From: an uncultured Campylobacter sp.
GTDB taxonomy: Bacteria; Campylobacterota; Campylobacteria; Campylobacterales; Campylobacteraceae
Length of the DNA stretch: 11,828 nt
Reading direction: 5' to 3'
Assembly (NCBI RefSeq): GCF_938030785.1
Contig: NZ_CALHIK010000054.1
Span: 1 to 11,828 of the forward strand
The notes below the pieces were generated by a model. The model was not told the DNA's origin and searched no databases. It saw nothing but the letters and a program-made list of their open reading frames with translations. Position numbers and translations under genes: made by a program. Positions 5,469 to 11,751 of the stretch are shown in pieces; the stretch's first letter is position 1, and each line of letters opens with the position of its first letter.

Positions 5469-6809
5469 ATGGATTATGACGTCATCGTAATCGGCTTTGG
5501 CAAAGCGGGCAAAACCCTTGCTGTAAAATCCGCCGCGTTAGGCAAAAAGGTCGCTCTTATCGAGCGCTCGCCGCAGATGTACGGCGGCACCTGCATCAAC
5601 GTAGGCTGCATCCCGACCAAGCGACTAATTACCGCGAGCAAGGAAGCGGGCTTCGTAAATTTCGGCGTTATGGACGAGTATTATACGCTTAGCATAAACA
5701 AAAAGGATGAGCTGATCTCGGCGCTGAGGGCGAAAAATTTAGCGATGCTAAAGGGAAGCCCAAATACCGACGTAATCGACGGCGAGGGCTCTTTTGCGAG
5801 CGCGAATTCCGTGCGCGTGCTAAGCCCTGACGGACAAACGCGTGAAATTTCAGCAGAAACGATCGTCGTAAATACGGGCTCCGTCGAGGTAGAGCCGAGC
5901 TTTGAGGTAAACTCGCAGATCGCTTATAGCAGCGAGGAAATTTTAAATTTAAAGACGCTGCCGAAACGTCTCGTGGTCATCGGCGGCGGATTTATCGGGC
6001 TTGAGTTTGCCTCGATGTTTGCGGGATTCGGCTCGAAAGTAAGCGTGCTGATGCGCTCGAAATTTATGAAAAACGAGGATGAGGACGTGGCTGTCAGCGT
6101 CAAATCCGCTCTAGAGGCTCAAGGCGTGGAGATCATCGAGGGCTGCGAGTTTTTGAGTTTAAACGACAGTGAGCTAAAATTTAACCTCGCGGGCGAGAGC
6201 GAAACTATCGCGGCGGACGCATTTTTATACGCCCTCGGTCGTCGCGCGAATACTGGCGAGCTAAATTTGGCTGCTGCGGGGGTGCAGACGGACGTGTACG
6301 GCAATATCATCACGAATGAGCATCTGCAAAGCTCGGCTGCGAGCATCTACGCGGCAGGCGACGTGCGCGGCGGCGAGATGTTTACCTACACGAGCTTAGA
6401 CGATTTTAGGATCATTTTTAGCGCGCTTTTCGGAGACGGCGCGCGCACTACGAAAAACCGCGCACCGCATGCAAGCGTGCTGTTTACCCGCACGCCGCTA
6501 GCTCGCATCGGCCTTAGCGAGCGCAAAGCAAGAGCGAGCGGGCGCGAAATCAAGGTGCTGAAGCTTTCGATGGCGGCGGTGCCGGGCGCCAAGGTCGTAG
6601 CGCACGACGAGGGAATGATGAAAGCGGTCGTGGATGCGGCTAGCGGCGAAATTTTAGGCGCGGCACTTCACTGCGTAAACGCGCACGAGATCGTTAATGA
6701 GCTGGCGATCGCCATGGCGCTGGGCGCGAAGGCGGACTTTTTCAAAAACCAAATTTTTACGCATCCTAGCATTAGCGAGGCGCTGAACGATCTTTTCGGA
6801 CAGTTTTGA
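5469..6809 (+). CDS. rclA: RclA-type FAD/NAD(P) disulfide oxidoreductase
   Basis: A 446-residue cytosolic flavoprotein of the pyridine nucleotide-disulfide reductase family, closest to E. coli RclA (YkgC), a reductase that reduces Cu(II) and protects against hypochlorous acid. The FAD loop GFGKAG starts at residue 9. The redox-active pair is Cys42/Cys47 in GGTCINVGCIPTK. The second dinucleotide loop GGGFIG is at 172-177, AAGDVRGG is the second FAD motif, and the C-terminal dimer domain ends in IFTHPSISEALNDLF. The strings FGKAGKTLAV, MYGGTCIN and LDDFRI match my memory of RclA closely (441 aa in E. coli). After the second glycine loop it reads VLMRSKFM, like the NADPH-binding LMIRHDKVLR of glutathione reductase, where RclA has VTILEAAS; NADPH use is therefore likely (inference). 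The start has an AAAAGGAT site. The neighbour is a CmeR-like repressor, not the AraC-type RclR of E. coli. Confidence 0.9.
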   Translation: MDYDVIVIGFGKAGKTLAVKSAALGKKVALIERSPQMYGGTCINVGCIPTKRLITASKEAGFVNFGVMDEYYTLSINKKDELISALRAKNLAMLKGSPNTDVIDGEGSFASANSVRVLSPDGQTREISAETIVVNTGSVEVEPSFEVNSQIAYSSEEILNLKTLPKRLVVIGGGFIGLEFASMFAGFGSKVSVLMRSKFMKNEDEDVAVSVKSALEAQGVEIIEGCEFLSLNDSELKFNLAGESETIAADAFLYALGRRANTGELNLAAAGVQTDVYGNIITNEHLQSSAASIYAAGDVRGGEMFTYTSLDDFRIIFSALFGDGARTTKNRAPHASVLFTRTPLARIGLSERKARASGREIKVLKLSMAAVPGAKVVAHDEGMMKAVVDAASGEILGAALHCVNAHEIVNELAIAMALGAKADFFKNQIFTHPSISEALNDLFGQF

Positions 6810-6970
6810 GCCTTTAAACCTTTTGGCGTTGAAAGCTTTGATAGCAAGCGGCGCTCGGGCTTGGCGATGCCTGGGCGCCCTAGCGTAAATCGATCGCGAA
6901 ATTTAATGCGTAGGGGCGGGTTAAATTTGGAGCGGGTTAATAATTTGAGCTCTTGCCGTCCGCTTCTTTC

Positions 6971-6981
6971 TTGGTTACCAA
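6971..6981. repeat. 11-base palindrome at the island edge
   Basis: TTGGTTACCAA is a perfect palindrome around one T. It lies in the 203-base gap between the convergent rclA and array genes, 31 bases beyond the last array stop codon. Base composition changes near here. It could be a weak terminator stem or a relic of insertion; nothing else in the gap (6810-7012) was recognised. Confidence 0.3.
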
Positions 6982-7012
6982 AGTTGGCTATAAAAAGAAA
7001 TGATTGAAATAG

Positions 7013-7570
7013 TTAATTGATAAAATATTCGCGTTTAGGAATAGCAAGATTACAATCTATTTGGCACTCGGTAAGAGTATGCGGATAAAATTTCTTCTCG
7101 CAGTTTATACAGGCAAAAACGATTTTGTCCGTAGCTTCGTTTAACATAACTCTGTAATCGCCAGGCGACCATTGTGGGCATTCGCACGCCAAGTCCAAAT
7201 CCACGCTAACTACCAAACTATCGAATATAATCGAGTTTAATTCCTCGTAGACCAGTCTTAAGCTCTTTTGATCTTTCAACGCTCTAATTTTGTTGATCAA
7301 GCGGTATTTGTCCGATTTGATAATCTTTGCGCCAAAAATATCATTCGCTTTTCCGTCGCCGTAAATCGATAGCTCGGTCGGATAATCTTTAAAATTTAAC
7401 TTTAATAGCTCGTCCAAGCCGCAACCGTCGTATTCTTTCATACGAAATAAAATTTTATTTTCAATGAACCATGTCGCTATGCAATAACATACTTGCTCGG
7501 GATCAAAAGGATGTAGATTTAAAATTCTATTTTCTAACGATAAACACAAATTTCTAATTTTGGGCTGCAT
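7013..7570 (-). CDS. Hypothetical protein with Cys4 zinc site, putative immunity
   Basis: A 185-residue soluble protein, last of the minus-strand array. I do not recognise the family by name. The first 120 residues look mixed alpha/beta without motifs. A CECP...CINC arrangement (Cys129, Cys131, Cys154, Cys157) then forms a probable zinc-binding site, separated by a strand-rich linker with SPGDYR and DKIVFAC. No signal peptide or membrane segment is seen. The start ATG has an AAAGGT site and lies 12 bases after the previous stop. Its function as an immunity protein rests on its place in the array only. Other Cys residues (9, 28, 30, 50) suggest a reducing, cytosolic location. Confidence 0.8.
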   Translation of the reverse strand: MQPKIRNLCLSLENRILNLHPFDPEQVCYCIATWFIENKILFRMKEYDGCGLDELLKLNFKDYPTELSIYGDGKANDIFGAKIIKSDKYRLINKIRALKDQKSLRLVYEELNSIIFDSLVVSVDLDLACECPQWSPGDYRVMLNEATDKIVFACINCEKKFYPHTLTECQIDCNLAIPKREYFIN

Positions 7571-7582
7571 TATTTAATACCT

Positions 7583-7951
7583 TTATTTATCTCCAAATAT
7601 CAAATAGGCTAAATTTTTACTCAAATTCCCATACGCAACTATCCAATATTCTCGTATGATGTTTTTTATTTGCAAGTTGTCGTTCAGAAAGCCTGCAAAT
7701 ATTTTAATCCTATCTTTGTCTACTGTGCCTAGCTCTTCATCCTCTTTCTCAAACGAAGCGACAATTAAATGCGACAGAGCAATCTTGTCGTGGAAATTTA
7801 ATGTCTTGTCTTTTAGTAAATTTAGCATTGACGTAATTTTGCCGATATCTGCTAATTCTAGCTCCCAATCTTGCTCATTTCCCGTCGAATCTAACCCCAA
7901 AAGCTTATTTAATTTTATAGCGCTTTCTTTTCTTACGAAATAATCGGTCAT
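7583..7951 (-). CDS. Small helical protein, putative immunity protein
   Basis: A 122-residue, mostly helical and acidic protein. Residues 8-20 (KESAIKLNKLLGL), the QDWELELAD segment (27-35) and the KIALSHLIVASFE helix (56-68) give it the look of a family of small proteins that recur in immunity-gene arrays beside Rhs and CDI toxins; this is pattern memory, and I cannot give a family name. The start ATG has an AAGGAT site. It is spaced 35 bases from the upstream gene and 12 from the downstream gene. It has no signal peptide or membrane segment. Confidence 0.8.
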   Translation of the reverse strand: MTDYFVRKESAIKLNKLLGLDSTGNEQDWELELADIGKITSMLNLLKDKTLNFHDKIALSHLIVASFEKEDEELGTVDKDRIKIFAGFLNDNLQIKNIIREYWIVAYGNLSKNLAYLIFGDK

Positions 7952-7986
7952 TTTATTATCCTTTATAGATGTTTTTGCCGCGATAC

Positions 7987-8469
7987 TCAGCTGACCGCGC
8001 TATCTAGCAGTTTCCTAGAATTTTGCAAAGCCCATACGAAATTTTCGAGCTCTACGCAGTCTTTTAATTCAAATCCAAAATTTAACAAACCCACCGATAG
8101 GGCGTCGCCATCTTTTATGACATGCGCTATTAGATTGCCTTTATGTTCTATACTCACTTTATTTTCATATCTTGTAAATTTAAAGATATTTTTCGAGCAT
8201 CTTCCGTTTCTTTTTGAAAATTTCTCAAATTGCTCCGCAAAATTCGGTCTTTGATTCCCATCTTTTAGCCATAATCCTCCGGCATATAGCACCCATATAA
8301 GCTCGTAAAAATTGATATTATGCCGAGTTTCGGTAGCAGTAACCAAAAGCTTATTCGTTTCATGATTGATCTGTATTAAAGGCTCTCTGTCCATATGCCA
8401 AATCTCGGCTACTACTTTTTCTCTATCCGGCACGGAGGCAATTAAAAATTCAAATTCATTTTCTATCAT
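7987..8469 (-). CDS. Putative immunity protein (EFEFLIASVPDRE type)
   Basis: A 160-residue protein in two parts. The first 45 residues (EFEFLIASVPDREKVVAEIW, then LIQINHET) read as a compact beta-alpha-beta unit typical of short proteins next to polymorphic toxins, as far as I recall. A helix with the aromatic stretch FYELIWVLYAGGLWL follows. The C-terminal part, from about residue 92, is strand-rich (KFTRYENKVSIEHKG) and ends in a helix. The aromatic stretch is short and interrupted, so it is probably buried core rather than a membrane span. The start ATG has an AGGAT site. The assignment as immunity protein depends on context and a loose resemblance. Confidence 0.8.
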   Translation of the reverse strand: MIENEFEFLIASVPDREKVVAEIWHMDREPLIQINHETNKLLVTATETRHNINFYELIWVLYAGGLWLKDGNQRPNFAEQFEKFSKRNGRCSKNIFKFTRYENKVSIEHKGNLIAHVIKDGDALSVGLLNFGFELKDCVELENFVWALQNSRKLLDSAVS

Positions 8470-8499
8470 ATTAAAATCCTATTTTTTGTTTTTTACTAC

Positions 8500-8904
8500 C
8501 TAATTTAATTTGAATGCTCCATCGTTCGAGCCTAAATCGTATTTATCCCATTCTTTTATGACATCTTGCGCCTTTTCTACTACGATATGCCAATTTGGAT
8601 CCTCTATAATGGTACGATCATCGGTTTCGTCTTTGGCTTGATAATTTTTTATAGTATCTCTAAATTCTTGCAATAATTCTATAAGTTTTGGCGGGAATCC
8701 TAAACGATAAGCCGTATTTTTTACAAAATCGTCAAAATCAAAATCATCAAAAAGTGTGCACATTAGCTCTATATACGATGAAATATAGCCATCTACGTTA
8801 TTCTCATTCAGCCAATACATTTTTTGCTGCTTTATGCTAGAAGCCTCCTCGATATTATCATAAATACTCTTTACGCGGAATTCTTGCCCTTTTAAATTAA
8901 GCAT
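8500..8904 (-). CDS. Small acidic helical protein, putative immunity protein
   Basis: A 134-residue, very acidic protein. An aspartate/phenylalanine-rich turn, LFDDFDFDDFV (51-61), sits between helices. The helix pair KLIELLQEFRDTIKNY (73-88) and EDPNWHIVVEKAQDVIKEW (101-119) closes the fold. The EDPNWHxVVExA signature is one I associate with small proteins in immunity arrays, without a firm family name. High negative charge suits binding to a basic nuclease toxin (inference). The start ATG has a GGAGAAAA site, 50 bases after the upstream stop. Confidence 0.8.
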   Translation of the reverse strand: MLNLKGQEFRVKSIYDNIEEASSIKQQKMYWLNENNVDGYISSYIELMCTLFDDFDFDDFVKNTAYRLGFPPKLIELLQEFRDTIKNYQAKDETDDRTIIEDPNWHIVVEKAQDVIKEWDKYDLGSNDGAFKLN

Positions 8905-8954
8905 CTATTTTTCTCCATAAATTTTGTATTAAATTATTTTGTCTAAATCAAATT

Positions 8955-9464
8955 TTATTCATTTCCACTCTTAATCTCCGCAAACGTTAATTTCGCTAAA
9001 GGATTAATAAGCTTGGTGATACAATATTTATTATCGCATGTAATCACGCTTTGGCGCTCATCTACTTTCATTGCGTTGGAGCAATTCGGGCACATTACAT
9101 AGCCTTCGCCCAAATCAACGCCAATCGGAAAATTTAACCCTCTCTGCTCTTTCAAAAATCTAAAAAATTCCTCTTTTGAAATTTTGATATTAGAAAATAA
9201 TCGAAAAATTTCTTCTGCCTTTTGCCTTATCTCGCCTTCTTTAAAAAATACGTTAGGAGCCTTTTTAAAATCTTCATCAAACTCAGAAAATCTACCCGTC
9301 ATCATATCCAATTCTTTTAATGCCTGCTCTTCCGCTTTATTGGTTGCGCAATATTGCGATTCCAAATCATACATCTTATAAAATTCATCGCAAAACAGCT
9401 CTATATCGCACCAATCGTATATGAATCCAGCTATTAAATAATACAATTCTTCATTTTGCTGCAT
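8955..9464 (-). CDS. Colicin-immunity-like helical protein with zinc ribbon
   Basis: A 169-residue protein with two visible parts. Residues 6-95 form an acidic four-helix pattern: LIAGFIYDWCDIELFCDEFYKM, then LKELDMMTGRFSEFDEDF, then a loop, then EGEIRQKAEEIFRLF. The order and hydrophobic spacing resemble the colicin D-type immunity family (Colicin_immun). Residues 121-148 are a zinc ribbon, with CPNC (Cys125, Cys128) and CDNKYC (Cys143, Cys148). The start ATG has a GAGGTG site. It is spaced 13 bases from the upstream gene. If the resemblance is right, it would block a tRNA-cleaving or other RNase toxin. The similarity is judged by eye and the zinc ribbon is not usual in that family, so the call is tentative. 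Confidence 0.8.
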   Translation of the reverse strand: MQQNEELYYLIAGFIYDWCDIELFCDEFYKMYDLESQYCATNKAEEQALKELDMMTGRFSEFDEDFKKAPNVFFKEGEIRQKAEEIFRLFSNIKISKEEFFRFLKEQRGLNFPIGVDLGEGYVMCPNCSNAMKVDERQSVITCDNKYCITKLINPLAKLTFAEIKSGNE

Positions 9465-9477
9465 ATTTCACCTCATT

Positions 9478-9885
9478 TTAAATTTCATCGCTATTTTTAT
9501 TATTTATGTCTTTTATAATTTCATGCAATAGCTCGTTTTCGGCGGCATTTTTCTCATCCAATATTGATACGCCCATAGTTGTTGGAGTTATCTTAGATAA
9601 AAATAGATTTGCAAGCTCTGTTTTTTCATCGATTCCGTATGACGATGTAACTATATCCAATAAATCGTGCCGCTCTATAAAACTATCAAAGATATCTTCT
9701 AATTGCGACGCTTTCTCTGTGTAGAAGAATATCCACTTGACGCCTATAAGAAAATCCGTTGTGATATTACTAAAGATATCTATCTTATCCATAAAGTGCG
9801 ATCCGATAAGAAAATATATGTCTAAGCCGCTTTTGGACAAAGAGCCAAGCTCGTAAATAGAACCGATATTTTTATAATTTATCAT
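9478..9885 (-). CDS. Unrecognised small protein in immunity array
   Basis: A 135-residue protein I do not recognise. The N-terminal half alternates hydrophobic strands (GLDIYFLIG, DFLIGVKWIFFYT), and the second half is helical with many charged residues. No signal peptide is seen, and the WIFFYT stretch is too short for a membrane span. The frame can be opened three codons earlier with GTG at 9894, but that GTG abuts the AGAGGAG site; the ATG at 9885 sits 8 bases after the site and is preferred. Upstream lies a 27-codon stub; downstream a gene follows after 13 bases. An immunity role is inferred from the array only. Confidence 0.75.
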   Translation of the reverse strand: MINYKNIGSIYELGSLSKSGLDIYFLIGSHFMDKIDIFSNITTDFLIGVKWIFFYTEKASQLEDIFDSFIERHDLLDIVTSSYGIDEKTELANLFLSKITPTTMGVSILDEKNAAENELLHEIIKDINNKNSDEI

Positions 9886-9922
9886 TTTATGCACTCCTCT
9901 ATAATAAGGCGCTTTTTTCGTG

Positions 9923-10006
9923 TTAAACAGCCTTTACTGGACGCCATACATCGATATCTTCATTCAAAATTTTTATAAAAATTTCTTTATCGGTCGCGCT
10001 TGCCAT
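9923..10006 (-). pseudogene. 27-codon remnant of a small immunity-array gene
   Basis: This frame starts with ATG after an AGAAAGG site and reads MASATDKEIFIKIL, then DIDVWRPVKAV, then TAA. The string IKILNEDIDVWRPVKA is the opening of a common family of small proteins (about 80-90 residues from memory: a strand, then DVWRPV, then more strands) often found among immunity genes. Here the frame stops just after that strand, and the 37 bases before the next start do not continue it in any frame. It fits between its neighbours with array-like spacing (19 bases upstream). It is best read as a deletion remnant, though a real micro-protein cannot be excluded. Confidence 0.5.
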
Positions 10007-10025
10007 ATTAAACCTTTCTGCCCGG

Positions 10026-10652
10026 TTATCTAAAATTCTTTCTGCCTAGCCACAATTTAAGATATTTTAATACGGGTCTTAAATAATCATTAGTAGCGTT
10101 GGCTTTAAAGGTGCTTACGTCCGATTCTATCAAATACCAGCTATATCCGTCATCCTTTAAAATATTCATTTTGCGATGTTTGGCCTCAGTGTTTGCGTCA
10201 GATATCTCTATATCCAGCACTTTATTTGCAATATTCATCTGTACCGATAGGTTAGGGCTTAGATCATATATGAAGCGGTTAAGATCCTTGATGATATGGG
10301 TATTATATACGTCATCGATCATCTCGGCTCTTCTCTTCCTAAAAATTTCCTCCTCTATCGGATCTCCGTCAATAAGCTTTCCATAATGATCCGCGTCTGC
10401 TATGAGCTCTTCGTAAGATGCGGTAAAACATCCAAAAAATCCCCTATGCATCCCAAATTTCCAATTTGTAGGCACCGTCTCATCGATTACTTGAAAATAT
10501 TTGCTATTAAATCGATTGTAATCTATATCATCTAAAAACGGTAATATGCAATAATAAACCTGTCCCTCTTCATATTGGATACCATGAACAAAATAGGTTC
10601 TGTTTAATCCCAGATACTCATGCCTATCTTCTTTTATACATTTTACAAGCAT
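10026..10652 (-). CDS. Hypothetical protein with small beta-barrel N-terminus
   Basis: A 208-residue protein, the largest of the array. Residues 1-60 (LVKCIKED, LNRTYFVHGIQYEEGQVYYCI, then KYFQVID) follow the plan of small SH3-like beta-barrel domains seen in phage and accessory proteins, where a KCI strand, a YFV turn and a KYFxVID end are typical. Residues 70-130 are helical and charged. The C-terminal part alternates strands and helices (QMNIANKVLDIEI; SWYLIESDVSTF). No family name is given. The ATG has an AAGGATG site inside the end of the preceding gene, and the two genes are only 2 bases apart, so they are surely co-translated. An immunity role is inferred from position. Confidence 0.8.
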   Translation of the reverse strand: MLVKCIKEDRHEYLGLNRTYFVHGIQYEEGQVYYCILPFLDDIDYNRFNSKYFQVIDETVPTNWKFGMHRGFFGCFTASYEELIADADHYGKLIDGDPIEEEIFRKRRAEMIDDVYNTHIIKDLNRFIYDLSPNLSVQMNIANKVLDIEISDANTEAKHRKMNILKDDGYSWYLIESDVSTFKANATNDYLRPVLKYLKLWLGRKNFR

Positions 10653-10654
10653 TT

Positions 10655-11176
10655 TTAATCATCCTTAAATTTGAAATCATCTACGGCCTCTATGATAGGC
10701 GGTTCTTTTTTATCGCCTATTATACTATTTCTAACAAGTTCTGTAAAAAATTCTTTGTTTTTGGATTTGTTGATTGCCTCTTTTATAGCATTAAAGGATA
10801 ATTTTAAATTATTTAAATTGCCGTCTATAATGCAAAAGCCGTTTTTCTCACACAATGATATTATGCCCCTTAATACGGCTTCATACTCGGATCTAAAATC
10901 GATACGAAACGTAACGGACTCTATTATATTATTAGTATCAAAAAATACCTCTAGGCGGTTGCCGTTTTCGCTTCCGTATAGATCCATTTCGCTAAACCAA
11001 GATTTTTCGGGCTTTAATAGGTGCGAAATTTCAGAAAATACCTCTTTTTTGATCTTTGCTTTTTTCCAATACTTATCGTCTTCAAAGAGCTTTATATTGC
11101 CATATTGCTGGTCGTATTGCAGATCATATGTATCGCTTTTAGGCAGAATAAAAAACTCACATTGCCAAATTGCCAT
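10655..11176 (-). CDS. Putative immunity protein (MAIWQ type)
   Basis: A 173-residue acidic protein. It opens with a strand, MAIWQCEFFILPK, has the loop LKPEKSW (54-60) followed by MDLYGSENGNRLEVFFD, then the strand VTFRIDFRS (88-96), and ends in helices. The order IWQ, PEKSW, LYG and RIDFRS is a pattern I remember from hypothetical proteins near polymorphic toxins and other immunity genes, without an assigned function. The start ATG follows a strong AAGGAAGGA site. It is 34 bases after the first gene of the array and 2 bases before the next, consistent with one operon. Confidence 0.82.
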   Translation of the reverse strand: MAIWQCEFFILPKSDTYDLQYDQQYGNIKLFEDDKYWKKAKIKKEVFSEISHLLKPEKSWFSEMDLYGSENGNRLEVFFDTNNIIESVTFRIDFRSEYEAVLRGIISLCEKNGFCIIDGNLNNLKLSFNAIKEAINKSKNKEFFTELVRNSIIGDKKEPPIIEAVDDFKFKDD

Positions 11177-11210
11177 ATCTTCCTTCCTTAAATATTTTCA
11201 TTATAAAATT

Positions 11211-11687
11211 TTAAAAGTAATACACATAGCAGCCTCGATCATCATATATATCAAATAAAATCGAAAATTTCTCTTTATTGTTTGCGGCTAATTGAACTCT
11301 GATATTCAAAGATGGCTCTTTTGCCAGCTCAAAATTAAAATGGTGCAGCAGTATGGACCTCAAAAAATTTGGATCAAACGCTTTTTCTTTTATAAAGATA
11401 ACGCCCGCTCTGGCGCCGTTTTTATAGGGCTTAGCTTTTGTGTATCGCCCCTTCATATTTTTAAGAAGATACTCCTCTATTTTCTCATCTCTTTCCCAAA
11501 AAAGAATTTTATAAACTACGCTATCTAGGCGGCTTGCTTTTGAAATTAGAAACATAATTAATCTAATTTTAGCCTCGACATCGATATTTTCAAAATCTAT
11601 TCTCGATCTGGCTACGCCTCTTTTATTTCTTCTTATTTTCCTGAATTCTACGTCAAAATTACTTGGATTTATAACGTTTTTTATCAT
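11211..11687 (-). CDS. First gene of the array, YDDRG-motif hypothetical protein
   Basis: A 158-residue protein and the first of the nine-gene train. The N-terminal half is basic and helical (FRKIRRNKRGVARSRI), and the C-terminus ends in strands with FDIYDDRGCYVYYF. A YDDRG motif near the C-terminus recalls DUF3885-type proteins, but the resemblance is short. It is more basic than its neighbours, so it may suit an acidic partner. The frame can open with GTG at 11696, but that codon abuts the AAAGG site; the ATG at 11687, 8 bases after AAAGG, is preferred. A TATAAT box lies 35 bases upstream on the same strand. An immunity function is inferred from the array. Confidence 0.78.
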   Translation of the reverse strand: MIKNVINPSNFDVEFRKIRRNKRGVARSRIDFENIDVEAKIRLIMFLISKASRLDSVVYKILFWERDEKIEEYLLKNMKGRYTKAKPYKNGARAGVIFIKEKAFDPNFLRSILLHHFNFELAKEPSLNIRVQLAANNKEKFSILFDIYDDRGCYVYYF

Positions 11688-11722
11688 CGCCACCACCTTT
11701 TAAAAACCTTTTGTTGCGTGAT

Positions 11723-11728
11723 ATTATA
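11723..11728 (-). promoter_or_regulatory. Consensus -10 box (TATAAT) for the array
   Basis: On the minus strand the sequence reads CCCGTATAATATC, a perfect TATAAT 35 bases before the first array start codon. Transcription would begin near 11716. No -35 hexamer is evident, as is usual in Campylobacter. It lies in the gap after the stop of the partial upstream frame, so the array can be read from its own promoter. Confidence 0.6.
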
Positions 11729-11751
11729 CGGGCTTGCTTTAAAATCCCCAT

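Noticed and set aside
6890..6960. Rho-independent terminator after rclA
   Set aside because: Small GC palindromes such as GGGCGCCC exist just before this stretch, but there is no stem followed by a T-run.
10671..11258. Plus-strand frame of 195 codons
   Set aside because: It is antisense to the array gene at 10655-11176, which has a strong ribosome site and tight operon spacing; the plus frame has neither.
7013..11696. Anti-phage defence operon or prophage segment
   Set aside because: No helicase, nuclease, ATPase, methylase, reverse transcriptase, capsid, tail or integrase motifs were seen in any of the nine proteins. An immunity array explains the small unrelated genes better, though this stays an inference.
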